From positions 1,622,501 through 1,686,500 of the forward strand of contig JAQFVV010012544.1 of NCBI GenBank assembly GCA_028023455.1: 64,000 nucleotides of DNA. The letters run 5' to 3'. The translations under genes and the position numbers were made by a program. This document shows, piece by piece, positions 1-12,414 of this stretch (its first letter is position 1; each line of letters starts with the position of its first letter). Under the pieces are notes generated by a model. The model was not told the origin of the DNA and did not search any database. It saw only the letters and a program-made list of their open reading frames with translations. This DNA is from Epiperipatus broadwayi. Taxonomy: Eukaryota > Onychophora > Udeonychophora > Euonychophora > Peripatidae.

Positions 1-1540
1 AATAACTAATTAAAAGATTATTCAAATTATTGAAGGTAATTGTTACAAAATTTGAATATAACCAACACTTGTGCTTTCAATGATGTTGATTTTCTTTTAA
101 AAATTAATAGTATTTTTAGCATCTTTCCAGGATTTTTCTGTCAGGCCAGTTGAACATAAGCTTTAGAAATAGTAGTGCTTGATAACTTTTAAAATTTTCT
201 ATTCAGACATTTGAATGATAAAAATAAAATCTAACACTTTTAAACTGATTCAAAAAATGTAAAAATAATAGTTAAACAAAACCAATCAGTTTAAAAATAA
301 AATGTGTTTTATAATAGAGTATGTGTCTTCCTTTATATACACATGCACATTAAGATTTTTACTATTTTTCCTGTAATGTGATATTGTTCAATAAACCCTG
401 TTTAAAGAGAGAAATGGGATATTTAAATAACTAGCATAATTTTTAACTTTTTAATTGGTCTGACTTTGGACTTTTAAGTCAATCAAGACAGTCTCAACAC
501 ATAATAAATTATTTATTTGACTCTAATAGCATTATTTGCTTGTATTTTTAAATTACACACCTTTAATCAAAATACACTCTATAAAAGCTCTTTTAATGTA
601 ATTATTTAATGTAGCCTTTTGATAAAATATAGGTTTTAATAAATCCTTTTTTTAATTTTCCATGCATTCAAATGCATTCACGCATAAATGCATTCACGCA
701 TATTCATGCATTCACATGTACAAAAAAAAAGATAAATTAATTACTGACATAATGAAACTTATCCCAATTATTTAGGTTACATTTAATATCTCTAAATTTT
801 AACTTTAAATACTCTTACATAAACTAACATTTTATACATTATTATTTTAAACCCTTTATTTTAAAACTAACTAACAATGATCCTAACAAAATAAAATAAT
901 CATATTTTATACAAAGTAAAACAACTTTATCTATTGCATCTACTTAAAACATGGCAAGTTTTAAAGTAATTTTTCTTTAGATTCAAATTATTAACTTTAG
1001 ATTTTTAAGCAAATATTAAACAATCTAAGTATTTACTAAGTTGCTAGAGTTAAATAGACCAAGTAAATTATTTTAATAAATAATATTAAAACATTCAGCT
1101 TAAGATTTTATAGTTTAATAATAATAGAGAAATTTATTTATTATAATCTAAAAAAATTGTTTAACACTTTATAGAATATATATTTAGCCTATAGGACCAA
1201 ATATATAATTACAATATATATCAACCAATATAAGTCAAAATAAATATACTTTTATATATACAAAAATAAAAAGAAGAAAAAATGTATAGTACTTTTAAAA
1301 GCTGGTTCCATAAATGAGATAATAAGGTAATTGCTTCAGTTATTAAAACATACAAGTTGCCAAAATAAAATATTTCTTAAAAATAAGTATCTAATATTTT
1401 TTAAATACATATTTATTTCCAATTTTTTTCTTTGCCTTTGTTCACCAATTTAAATAAATACTAATTAATGTCTTTTGCAAACCTTGCCTCAAGTATCTAA
1501 ATGCATCAGCCATTATCTGTCTTTTATTAATCTATGTTGT
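1..1540. other. AT-rich non-coding stretch
   Basis: No gene or element was recognised apart from a short tandem repeat near 661-715. The sequence is dominated by A and T runs with stops in all frames. Confidence 0.6.
661..715. repeat. GCATTCAC-type short tandem repeat
   Basis: The words GCATTCA, GCATTCACGCATA and GCATTCACATG recur five times in about 55 bases, with irregular spacing of 10 to 16 bases. It is an imperfect minisatellite and no function is implied. Confidence 0.6.
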
Positions 1541-1549
1541 AAAACGAGC

Positions 1550-1631
1550 ATTTTTTTCTTCTCAACCCACTAACCTGGTACAACTGCTTGGAAAGCAGCT
1601 GCTGCTGACCTCTTGACCACCAATGCTTGAC
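1550..1631 (-). mobile_element. tRNA-derived SINE with 9-bp target-site duplication, degenerate
   Basis: Read on the minus strand this begins GTCAAGCATTGGTGGTC and continues into a Ser/Leu-tRNA-like A-box region (TGGTCAAGAGGTCAGCA) and an AGCTGC..CAAGCAG block shared with the other SINEs here. It ends in a short A-rich tail. The word AAAACGAGC flanks it at 1541-1549 and 1632-1640, which is the target-site duplication expected of LINE-driven retroposition. The B box is no longer recognisable (GGTTAGTGGG instead of GGTTCGNNTCC), so Pol III transcription is unlikely. The small minus-strand open frame that covers it is a shadow. Confidence 0.75.
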
Positions 1632-1640
1632 AAAACGAGC

Positions 1641-2566
1641 TTTTATAACACATTTAAATGTTATGAACATTTTAAAAAGATATAACAATTTATACACATT
1701 CAATTCCAGCTTTAAAACAATCAATTAAATTTTGACTTAATGCATATAATGTTTATGCATTTCGGACTTTAAATAAATTTTATCTGTTTATACTTTCTGC
1801 AAAATTACAGATCATATATGTATATACCTAGACTTAAAAAAGTATATTCAATTCATGCTATCAGCAAATGATAATGATTATTACTATTATTCAGATTAAT
1901 AAAAAACAAAAATCGGTTTTATTTTTATTTGTATTTTAAAAATTATTATTTTTATTGTATGCATTGTAATTTGTTTCTTTAAAGAAAAAATATTTAAAAG
2001 TTAAAAAAATGTTTTTATTATTACTGTTTATTTTTTTTAGTTTATTTTACAAGCAGAATTTTATTTATTTATTTTCTTTTTTTTCACAGTTTTAATAAAA
2101 TATTTGTTAGAATTTTATCAACATACATTTATAAAAAAATTCATACTTTATTCTGCTGTTATTTATATCTTAATCTCTTCTTACCAAAAATCAAACTTTC
2201 TATTTTTTTTTTTTACTGCTAAGTTATATTTTGGAGTACTTAGATTTTTTTTTTTGCTTAATTGACTGGTTTGTTTGTTTTTTTTTAAGAAAAATTCAGT
2301 ATTATCTTTTGTTTTTGTCATAATATAACAATAAATTCCATTTTTTGCTTGAATTCATTTCATTATTTATTTCTCTGTTTCTCTTTTTTTTTAAACCTTT
2401 TTATAGTTTCAAATATTTTTTTTTTGTATTCTAAATTTACAACTAAATACTTAAAATAAAAATAAAACATTGACTAAAGAATATTCTTGTATATACAAAA
2501 TGAATGCAATATTTAAAAGCAAATCAATTAAATAAAATTAAATTATTTTCATTGCTTACACCTACG
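1641..2566. other. AT-rich non-coding stretch with T runs
   Basis: About 900 bases of AT-rich DNA with many T runs of 8 to 10 between about 2030 and 2430. No coding potential or element was recognised. Confidence 0.55.
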
Positions 2567-3184
2567 GTGTCCATATGTCTCAATTTTCCTGGATTTTGTG
2601 TCCTGGTGTTCCAACATTTTTTTGGGACAATTAACTGTTCTGGTTTTGTTAACCACATATTTTTATTTTACTTTTAGTTTTTAACTTTATCTTTTTTTTT
2701 TCCCATGTGTCAAAGCATCGGCCTGGAAGCGAACCCGGGATAACTGCTTGTACCAGGACAACTGCTTGTAAGGCAGCTGTGCTGACCACTCGGCCACCAA
2801 CGCTTGACTATATCTTTATCTTTAATTTTTATTTTTTATACTTAATTTACATATTTATTTTAAATTAATCTGTATTCATTTAATATTTTATAAATTAATT
2901 TTTGATTAGTTAATTAGTAACTTTTTCAAAATGGAGGTGGTTCCCCATTCTTTAGGTATGCTAAAAAATAAGCAATTTTGTTTGAATAGATAATATATAT
3001 ATACAAACAATAGTCTTTTACTTTTGTTTATATTATAAAATAAAAATATTGTTAGTAATGTAAATGTGATTATATGTCTTATAATATTTTTTTATTTCAT
3101 ACTGAAATATACAATAATTTGCAACGAAGTCTTTTTTTTTGTTTATACACATGTCCTGGTTATGCCCTGTGGGAATATGGACAC
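2567..3184. mobile_element. possible terminal-inverted-repeat element hosting a SINE
   Basis: GTGTCCATAT at 2567-2576 is matched by its reverse complement ATATGGACAC at 3175-3184. Both ends also carry TCCTGG / GTCCTGG words just inside. The interior has no transposase frame and holds the SINE at 2692-2807. A non-autonomous DNA transposon of about 620 bp is a reasonable reading. The 10-bp repeat alone is weak and no clear target-site duplication was seen. Confidence 0.35.
2692..2807 (-). mobile_element. tRNA-derived SINE with recognisable A and B boxes
   Basis: On the minus strand the element starts GTCAAGCGTTGGTGGCC. It contains the A-box-like TGGCCGAGTGGTCAGCA, then the block CTTACAAGCAGTTGTCC, a B-box-like GGGTTCGCTTCC, and ends TTTGACACATGGG followed by an A run. 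The A-box form is typical of tRNA-Ser/Leu-like heads. An internal duplication of the CAAGCAGTT block is present. CTTTATCT words flank it at 2685-2692 and 2814-2821, a possible imperfect target-site duplication. It is the best preserved of four related copies. Confidence 0.8.
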
Positions 3185-5119
3185 ACTAAGAATGTAAACT
3201 AGATGATACAAATCTTCCTAATCATTTTTTTTAATCACTCAGAAAGTTCTCTAATTTTCAAGAACTTGATTACATAGAGATTTTTTTTCCTTAGATAAGT
3301 ATCAATGTAAAAAAAAACATTAGCTTTTGCACTCATTATTCCATTATAGGATTAAAACATATAAAGCATTATGATTAATGATGAAAAAGATTGTATAGAT
3401 AATGAAATATGTTTTTGTTCAATTCATTGACTCTATTACTTTTTGTTATAGTTTTATTTTTTAATAAAGCATTCATTTTTCAGACATAGAGCCAAGTAAT
3501 TGCTAGATTCTAGATAACTCCAGATCACATTTCAACATTAGCTTCTGACTTTTAACTTGTGACAATGAAAAGCTTTGATTTAGATCTAGTGTGATTTTTG
3601 GCAAAAGTCATAATCAGATAGCAGTGTGATGATGTGATTAGAGTAAATATAAGATACATATTTAGTATCTACTGACTTTTCAAGTTTACAATAGAATAAA
3701 TAGATTTTGCTATGATAAAGCATTGTATATGCTGCAACTCACATTTATGTAGTGTCTTTTTATATACTAATGGAGCAGATTCAGTGTATTGCACATAATA
3801 AGGTTCACTATAGTAGCTGGCATATGTAAAGAAATATAACAGTTTATGCTAAGTTTAGTTTCAGTAGTTTTCCAAATTGCAGTGATGTTAAAATTTCTAA
3901 GTCAGTAACAAGATATAATTATACTGAAAATAAAAACTGAAAAAAACATTAATGAAATAGATTATGCAGGATAAATTTCATGCAAAAAGTTAGTGCTTCT
4001 AGAGACAAATGGTAATAGTTATGAGGACAAATTAAAATAAAAATTCCAGAAATATTTGAATTTTTGGCAGTTATGCATAAAGACTCCAGCTTCTAAAAAT
4101 AGCAACAATTTTATCAAAATTATTAAGGTTCAAGAGAATATTTAGTGAAATGTCGATTCTCAATTATAGAGAAAATGTGAGAAAACTCATTCTCATTGGA
4201 AATGATAGATGAATTAAAAGTTATGTATGAATGATAAGAAAATAAGAAAACAAAGCAGTTGTAATTCTATTAATTAAAAATGATGAATAATTTGTCTTGG
4301 TTTAAATAATATGAAATGTTTACATAGGATTTTAAAAAATAATTTTCTTTTACTTGACAAAAATGTTTTTACAATTTTCTTTTTTAAAATTTAGTAAGTA
4401 GGATAGTTATAATGTAAAAAATCACAAAGTTATATATATACTAAATGTTTATTTAAAGAAATATCTTTATAAGATTTCTGAGAGGAATCAATATATGAAT
4501 ATTCATTCATCTAGTATTATATTTCCAAAACTGTTTGTGAATATTAGAATGCACAAGAACCATTAATTTTTAAAAGAAATGATTAACTTTGGGGGTGCAT
4601 ATTATTTTGAAATATTAGAGTATATAGCACAAATAAAAAAAATGAATTAGGGTTTTGAAAAAATTGCAATTAAATATGTGTTTGCATTTGTAAAATGTAT
4701 TAATGAATTGTAATGCAAAAGAAATATAGTTTGGCATTGGTTGACATAATGAAATTATATTGTTCAATGAATAGAAATGAATCAATAAAAAATCATGAGT
4801 TATTATTTATTAAGAATATTAATACATGCAAATAAGAATTTATTATTGGTACCAATTTGCTATGTGTTCTCAACCATTTTGGATACCAGGGGAGCCCCAA
4901 AATCACTGTTGATGCAATCAAATGATGAAGGATGTCAGATAATACAGCCAATAAATAATAAAAGTTCCAGATATTTTGTCTAATCTATATAAAAAAATTG
5001 TATTTTCCTTAAAAATAAAAACAGAAATTTCCTATAAACAAGTGAAATAAAAAAAATTAAAATTTCAAAAGAAAAGCAATATTTAACAAATATTATTAGT
5101 ATTTAAAAAATGACAAAAA
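3185..5119. other. AT-rich non-coding stretch
   Basis: About 1.9 kb with no supported gene. A 62-residue open frame at 4795-4983 has no recognisable domain and ordinary AT-rich composition. A short higher-GC patch sits near 4870-4940 and was not identified. Confidence 0.5.
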
Positions 5120-5450
5120 AAAAAATTATGACCAAAAAAACCCTGATATTAATTACTATTGAAGTCAAATATCTAAAAACAATATGCAGAAAATAGTAAT
5201 TATAGGAATGACCAAAAAATAAGCATAATCATGTGCCAAAAATAAAAAAATCAAATAACTTTAAAAATGAATTATCAAAAATATTAATAATTAGACGGAA
5301 AAAAATAGTGTAATCACATGACCAAAAATATTTACTGTAATCAAATGATAAAAAAATAAAAATCATATATCTAGATATAAAATATCAAAGATACTAATAA
5401 TTAGAAAATTGAAAAAAAATAGTTTAATCACATGATCACAAATGTGATAA
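5120..5450. repeat. degenerate tandem repeat, period near 110 bp
   Basis: Two units share AATATTAATAATTAGA, an A-rich block, and TAATCACATGACCA / TAATCACATGATCA, starting near 5268 and 5378. Weaker traces (ATGACCAAAAA words) extend back to about 5128. The units are diverged, so this is an old local duplication. Confidence 0.5.
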
Positions 5451-7441
5451 ATTGGGAATGATATTATAGCTACGTTTGTATATATAACACTTTAAGTTTA
5501 TTTCTTATATAACTGGTTTTAATAAAATACTCTCAAACCAAAGCATAAAACAATATTTTTATTTATTTATACATAACAATAAAAAAGTGTTGTGATTTGG
5601 CTTGAAAGTATTTCATTTGCTTAATAAAGTAGTCATATAAGAAATAATTTTGAAATTTTATATATTATTAAAACACAGGACAAATATTATATATATAAAA
5701 TGACAAAAATTTAGCCTACAAGATTATCAGTATGTACAGTGATTTATAGTTTAGCATTAGCATACACAAAGAAAAATCTAATTGTTACTATATTAAATTG
5801 TTATAAAAACTGTATATATGTAATGGTTATGGATGTTGTCTTCATGTGTGCCTTGAAGAATAAAATTGATATTTTAATAATTAAATAACATATTGGGATT
5901 AAATTAAACTAAAGAGCTAGAAAGATTATAAAATTTGTTATTTAGATTTAAAATTAAAGGAGTGACAATGTACTGAATTTTAAAATTTATGATTGACATA
6001 TAACTTCATTTAATAATGTAAAGTCTTGTGTACCAAAGATACCTAAGTAGACCTTAAAGTATTTTGTAGTGGGATCATTATTTATATAAAATTGAATTCT
6101 ATAAAAAGAATATTTGGAAATTTACACTTTTAAAATAGTAATGGTTGCTTTCAAGATAAAAAGAAAAAGAATTACAAATAATAAAAGATGGAAGTTTTAT
6201 TATATGTGTTGAGTATCAAATATAAAATTGTGGTGATATATGCTGAAAAAATGAATATTATCTTTGGGACAACATTATTGATAATATAAAAGACAAAATA
6301 GATCAACTGAACCAATGCAATATCATATACTGATCATATATGTACTATAAAAAAGCAATGACAAAATGAAAGATAAAAATAATACACCATTTGTTTTATG
6401 AACACAAAAACAAAAATGTATTCTATAAATGTATCAGTATTTTAAATCACAAAAAATATGGGCATGAATTTGATCTATATATTGTTGAAATGGTTTGCAA
6501 GGAAAAAATGATAGATAAATATAAATCAAGGTAGCAAGGTTTATTCCACAAAAACAAAAAAAATCTCATGATAAATCAAAGTGACTATTATATTCTAATG
6601 AGTAAACAAAGGATTTTAAACATTATTTACTGTCGTACTGCTGTAATTTTTATAATCATAAATAAGATGCTAACATATTAAAGGTATACTAGGTTTACTA
6701 AAATAAATATTAAATTATACATTCTGTTATAATGTTTGTGTACCATATACATCTTTTCACAAAATTCTTTCTGATGTTTTAAGTTTTAAAACATTTCAAA
6801 TATAAATATAACTGATATTTATTAAAAGCACGTTTTGAATTACCATAATTGATAATCTTCCAATGAAAAAGAAGAATTACTACCACCACCACTACTCCAT
6901 CACCACTACCACCAACAACAACATGCTAATAATTGCACTTGGTATTGAATAACTAATTGCCTTGTATGCCATCAATCTCCACACCATTCCATTACTTCTA
7001 ACAATATTTGCATCTTTGTAATAAAATATAAGTCCACTTACTAAATAAATTTTCCCATCATTTTTTCTTCTAATTTCACAAAATCCAATGGTATCCCATT
7101 TAATATTAAATAAGTCTACAAATTCGTGCAATCTTCTTTCACTTGAAAGTGATCTAAATTTGTAGTTTTCTAAATAAAACACTACCTTTCATTGTTTAAT
7201 TTTATTTATTTCATCAATTATTCTTTTGTATTGTTAATTTTTTTATTGTTTATCATAAAATTATTATACTTATTAAAAACTATATCATGTTATTTTCTAT
7301 GTTACAAGTAAATATGATTTTTTAAAATTTAATTTATAATATATTTCTATTGAAATTAAAAATATTTGTTTTTAAGTTTTTTAATTTTTTTTTTTTATAT
7401 TCTTTAACTTTTAAGCTTTGAAAAATGTAAGTTCTAGAATA
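5451..7441. other. AT-rich non-coding stretch
   Basis: No feature is supported. The 96-residue minus-strand frame at 6892-7182 includes a run of CCA/CAC-type repeats and lacks any domain that I recognise. Confidence 0.5.
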
Positions 7442-7458
7442 CAATATAATCATAACAT
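7442..7458 (+). repeat. left 17-bp flanking direct repeat of the palindromic element
   Basis: CAATATAATCATAACAT here recurs exactly at 8355-8371, on the other side of the palindromic element. It is probably a target-site duplication, or a recombination scar with microhomology, because the element's own end also reads CAATA. Confidence 0.65.
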
Positions 7459-8354
7459 TTATTTTTATAAAGCGCAGACGGTATTGAAATTAAACTGAGA
7501 GAGTGCAAATCTCTCAAGTGCTTATGACTATCACCAGCCAATCAGATCAAGCACTGAGACAGAGAATTTCACAAGAAAAAGGTGGTTCCACCTTCTTCTT
7601 TACTTGTCTTTCTATATATCCAAGCCAGTCTAAAGTATTTAAATCTGAAAGTGTGAATCTTAAATATCTTCACACTCAACACACTGAGTTCAAATTACAA
7701 ACATACAGCGTGAAATCTTTCTTTACTACACAGTAGTTTATCAATGTTATAACTTGCAGCAACGTATGTAAATAATATTTATTTTTATAAAGTGCAGACA
7801 GTATTGAAATTAAACTGAGAGAGTGCAAATCTCTCAAGCGCTTATGACTATCACCAGCCAATCAGATAAAGCACTGAGACAGAATTTCTCAAGAAAAAGG
7901 TGGTTCCACCTTCTTCTTTACTTGTCTTTCTATATATCCAAGCCAGTCTAAAGTACTTAAATCTGAATATCTTCACACTTTCTGGTGATAGTCATAAGTG
8001 CTTGAGAGATTTGCACTCTCTCGGTTTAATTTCAATACCGTCTGCGCTTTATAAAAATAAATATTATTTACATACGTTGCTGCAAGTTATAACATCGACA
8101 AACTACTGCATAGTAAATCGAAAGATTTCACACTGTATGTTTGTAATTTGAACTCAGTGTGTTGAGTGTAAAGATATTTAAGATTCATGCTTTCAAATTT
8201 AAGTACTCTAGACTGGCTTGGATATATAGAAAGACAAGTAAAGAAGAAGGTGGAACCACCTTTTTCTTGTGAAATTTTCTGTCTCAGTGCTTGATCTGAT
8301 TGGGTGGTGATAGTCATAAGCACTTGAGAGATTTGCACTCTCTCAGTTTAATTT
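7459..8354. mobile_element. large fold-back element (two direct units plus an inverted unit)
   Basis: A unit begins TTATAAAGCGCAGACGGTA and runs through GAGAGAGTGCAAATCTCTC, AGCGCTTATGACTATCACC, AAGGTGGTTCCACC and CCAAGCCAGTCTAAAGTA. It occurs at about 7468-7660, again in the same direction at about 7790-7980, and then inverted from about 7982 to 8354. The inverted arm includes the intervening spacer (GCAACGTATGTAAATAATAT). A transcript would form hundreds of base pairs of duplex. There is no transposase; the small frames on both strands are shadows of the repeat. A shorter relative lies at 21452-21605. The family is unclassified; the long duration of the target repeat does not fit common TIR transposons. 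Confidence 0.8.
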
Positions 8355-8371
8355 CAATATAATCATAACAT
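8355..8371 (+). repeat. right 17-bp flanking direct repeat of the palindromic element
   Basis: Exact copy of the 17-bp word at 7442-7458. The right arm stops at TTTCAATA, before the CCGTCTGCGCTTTATAAA end found on the other arms, so the right boundary may be truncated. Confidence 0.65.
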
Positions 8372-9300
8372 AATATGCAAATCATAACTTTGGTTTTTAT
8401 ATTTTGAAAACCAACAACTTTGGAATGTGATCATTTGATTTTGGAATCAAATTGACTGTATTATTTCTATCATTAGATTTGTTTTTGGTTCAATTTAGCC
8501 TTTTTCAAATTTTACTAATATTTTCTTTTTGTATATATATTCTGATATTCTTCTCAAGTAAACAAATTAATTAATAATATGAAAGATAAAATAGACTAAT
8601 TTAATGTCAAATATCCCTTAATGAGTAGCCAACCAGACTGAGCATGTGTACAAATTATGAAAAAAGTAAAATGAATTTAAGATTGAAAATGATATAGCAT
8701 TTGCTTATGTATAAAAAGAGAAAAACTAACTATAAATATATCAATATTTTATTATTAGGTAAACAAATATGGATAATGAATTTTCACCATTTATTATTGA
8801 AATAGTAAAAATGAAATGTTGGAAAGAGAAGAAACAATTAAATCTGATTTTTTTGTGCAAAATAGACGTGTGATTAATCAGATTTAATAAAAGTCAAGTA
8901 AATACTATGGGTTTTTTAACATGTTATTAAATGGTGAAGTGTTACAATGTTTATCATGATGCCAATACATTAAAGAGATACTATTGTTTTTAAATAAATA
9001 TTAAAGTATATACTCCATTTTAGACTGAGAAAAATCAGTCTAATATTTTCTCATTGTTTAATGGTTTATGGAGAGTAATTATGAATTGCTAAGAATTGAT
9101 TTCATTGGTTGCATACTTATTTACAAAATAATGCTTAATCTTTAAATATACATTACAAGATAGCTATTTGAGTTGAATAGGTGGGTTTGAAGACATGTAG
9201 GTGTCTGAACATTTCTGATTTTCCACTCAATAGATAACTTTTAGTTAAATGCTGGCTTTGGGTTAGTGTTTTTAGATCTAGTGTCTGAACCTACCCTAGC
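8372..9300. other. AT-rich non-coding stretch
   Basis: No gene or element recognised. The GC content rises just before the ribozyme at 9301. Confidence 0.5.
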
Positions 9301-9343
9301 ATCTCTCTGAGGAGTGCCAGAGCACGAAACCATGGTCAGAGGT
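9301..9343 (+). ncRNA. minimal type I hammerhead self-cleaving ribozyme
   Basis: All parts of a hammerhead are present in order. Helix I is AUCUCU (9301-9306) pairing with AGAGGU (9338-9343), with one G-U. The core is CUGAGGA (9307-9313), which fits CUGANGA because position 7 is free. Helix II is GUGC/GCAC closing a CAGA loop. Then come GAAA (9326-9329), a very short helix III (A-CC..GG-U, loop AU), and C at the cleavage position (9337). Cleavage is predicted after 9337. This tiny-helix-III design is the one known from Penelope-like retroelements and related animal elements. No Penelope coding sequence is seen nearby. Activity is inferred, not shown. Confidence 0.8.
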
Positions 9344-10438
9344 TGGGGGGGTCCTGACAGAAATATTTTAAATGCTTTCTCTAGCTAAGCATTTATCACA
9401 AAACTTGTTAAGGAATGGACACTCCTCATTGTTTATAACTTACAAGCTTAAGAGTATAGGGTCATGTGATCTATGACTCTTATTTTGACTGGAATTAAGT
9501 CTACAATTTTTAAAATGCCAATGTATAAATAAATAAATAAATGCTATAGCCAGATTATGAGATGACTATAATTCTGAAAAGTATTTTATTGCAATCATGT
9601 CATAAATTGAATATAACTTTTATTTTTTCTATTTATATATTAGTATCTTGAAAATTGAAAAGTTAATTCTAAATATTATGTTTTAGCATATATTATTTTG
9701 CCTTTATTTAAATATATATAATACAAAAAGCATCCTGTATATATTCATATAAAAAAAAAACACTTTTTTCAGTAAGATAAAATTAATTTTTTTTGACAAA
9801 TGATTTACAAAATAGTCAAAAAAAAAAAGTTTTTGCCTAGGATATATATTTTAACTCAAAAAAACCTCATCAGTATCTCTCAGTCTTATTATAATAACTA
9901 TAACCAAATATATTATAGAAGATTTATCCTTAATGTTTATTGTAACATGTATAAAGTGTACTGCCATTTAGGTAAGCACTGATTACTCAGGTTTATAACA
10001 AATTCTGCTAAGGAGTCTTGCTCTTGCTTATAACACTTTAAGAAATCAAATCTAATTGAAAAACACCTTTATTTGTTTATTTTTGAGTTGAGTGAGGTGT
10101 TTTACATTGCCTAATACAATTATTGATTTTTTTAACCAGAAATAATACCCCAAAGTTTGAGATTGAAAAATATGTCCAAATTAGTATATTTTCATCTATT
10201 CAGAATTATTTTTTAACTATCTTTTGAACTATAGCTTGCTTAATCTTCTTTTTTAGATAAATTTATATATCACATCAAATTAAAAAGAAAATATCTTATA
10301 TATATAAAATCCTTATTTTCTCTATTGCCTAATTGATGGTGTATTAATATCTGTTTGGTGTCAAATTCACAATTATATTTTTCAATGATAGAAACTTATT
10401 TGTTCTACCATGAAACCATAATAACACTGTCAAATTCA
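9344..10438. other. AT-rich non-coding stretch
   Basis: No supported feature. A run of seven G (9345-9351) follows the ribozyme directly. The 60-residue frame at 9800-9982 is Lys/Tyr/Asn-rich with no domain. Confidence 0.5.
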
Positions 10439-10609
10439 TGAATCATACTTTGGCATTTGACTGGCTTCAGCTGACATGTTTGGTGGCTTCTAATAGGGTA
10501 TTCAGGATCACTGGCATTGAGTGAGTTAGCTTGGCTACTGTTCCTATATTTCAGAGTACAGGTTGCCAGCCAGCTGCAGAAACAGTCACAAATGCCAATT
10601 CATAATTCA
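10439..10609. mobile_element. possible MITE-like element with imperfect terminal inverted repeats
   Basis: TGAATCATACTTTGGCATTT at the left and CAAATGCCAATTCATAATTCA at the right are imperfect inverted repeats, and TTTGAC / GTCACAAA matches extend them inward. The interior is about 170 bp and has higher GC than its surroundings. No coding capacity and no clear target duplication were seen, so the call is tentative. Confidence 0.4.
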
Positions 10610-10610
10610 G

Positions 10611-10775
10611 CATTAAGATGCTCTATATTTTCATGGTCTATCAATGCCCTAATGTAGTTTAGATAAATTAAATACTCAGCAATATTTACCAAAAAAATGT
10701 ATATTTATATTAAATCTTAAATTTTTTTTGTTAAAGCAACCAATTACAAAATGTTATATTTAATTTAAAAAATAT
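10611..10775 (+). repeat. direct repeat, copy 1 (about 160 bp)
   Basis: It shares with 10985-11145, in order, the words GTCTATCAATGCCCTAAT / GTCTGTCAATCCCCTAAT, AGTTTAGATAAAT / AGTTCAGATAAAT, CTCAGCA / ATCAGCA and AACCAATTA, plus an ATATTTAAT-like end. The copies are diverged and lie about 375 bp apart. Confidence 0.55.
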
Positions 10776-10984
10776 TACAAAAATGACTGACTGAAAGGCT
10801 AGCATTTTTATATTAATAGATGGTAACTATTAATAAAGCTAAAAAACATATTAGGTTTGTCTGTGAGCTGTCAAAAAAATCAAAATAATTTTTTTTTTAT
10901 TCAAAGGGTGCTTCAGTAAATATATAGTTGCACTGGAATGCTATTAAATATAATAGTATATTTAAAAGTTTTAATTTTAATTTG

Positions 10985-11145
10985 GCTTTATTAAAATGCT
11001 TTCAATGTCTGTCAATCCCCTAATATAGTTCAGATAAATGACATAATCAGCAGTGTTTAGTAAATATATAAATATTAAATCTATAAAAAATTTTGTTAAA
11101 ACAACCAATTAAAACATACAAATATTAAATTTAATAATATGTACT
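10985..11145 (+). repeat. direct repeat, copy 2
   Basis: Partner of 10611-10775. The spacing and divergence suggest an old segmental duplication or two copies of an unrecognised dispersed repeat. Confidence 0.55.
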
Positions 11146-11794
11146 TTTTATTAGAATTTAATGCAAAGGAAGTATTGTGTCAAATTAAACATATAAAAAC
11201 AGCAGCCTTTCAAAGGGTCAGGTACATCTGGGATAATATAGAAATCTTAATCAATAGTACTAAAATTAATGAAGTATTAATGGGAATTTAAATAATTCAA
11301 ACAGAGTAGATTTTATGATTCATTATAATGTGATCCTTTTATAGCAACAATTAATATCAGTTTTTTTAATAATCATTTTAATATTTGAAAGTTCCAAAAG
11401 ATAGATTTGTTAAACATAAATTTATATAATACTATTTACACCTTCCTTACAATGCAATCTAATAAAATAAGATTTATATTTTTATATTTGCTTACAGTTG
11501 CAATTGATCAGTAGTCATCATTGGAGTTACAATATTTAAGTATATATGACCATAGAGTTGTTAGATATCTATATATACATATCAATATAGAATTGAATAA
11601 TACATTATATAAAATATCTTACATTATGGATTTTAAAGAATACACATTTTTTAATTAACACTGTAACTATACATCCTTAAATATGGGAATTAATAAAGAC
11701 TATTATATTGTTTTTTATATAAATTATGATAAATTATAAAAATATCATATATAACAACTATATATATATATATGAATCATGATCATTATTGTCA

Positions 11795-11960
11795 ATCATT
11801 ATCAATCTACTATAGGATGAAGGTCTCTCCGCGTACAACCCATTTTCTCTAATCTCTAGCCTCTATTCTTCACATCACCCCTGCAGACTTTCCATCTCAC
11901 ATGTGGTCTCTTTCTGGCTCTTTTTCAATCTCTTGGAATCTCGTTTAAGATTCCAATTGT
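11795..11960 (-). pseudogene. RTE-like LINE 3' fragment, degenerate
   Basis: On the minus strand this contains AGAAAGAGACCACATGTGAG, AGATGGA, a GATTAGAGAAA block and GAGACCTTCATCCTATAGTA. The same blocks occur in the same order in the two plus-strand copies at 14167-14480 and 14526-14720. It corresponds to the C-terminal tail of an RTE-type LINE ORF2, but frameshifts and stops leave no usable frame. It ends in an AT-rich (GATAATGATT) tail like the other copies. Confidence 0.6.
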
Positions 11961-12414
11961 CCATCTATTGTCATATCTTCTATCAAATATATATTAATAC
12001 TTACATATAAATGCTTTTTTGGCACAGATTTTGGTGTCTTTTTTAAATGTTAAGGATATATTTTATTGTTAACCAATTACTGCAGATAAAACACTATCTA
12101 GTGTTCTATAATAGAAGTAAAATAACAACAATAAAATAAAACATGAATAAAACAGAATAAAATTATGATACAGATATTTGATATAAGTTCAATGAATTGA
12201 CTATATATCATAAAATATATAAAATAGAGTATACACTATACAACTTTATGTATACTCCCTTATTATATAATTTTCCATTTCATTTAATTTACCTTTGAAG
12301 TTTTATAAATATGTATACAATTGTATTTTTATAGTGGACTATTTCCATCATCTAATATGTGTGTTGAATGTCTTTAGAAAAGTTTAATTTTTAGTTAAAT
12401 ATTTCAAATGCATT

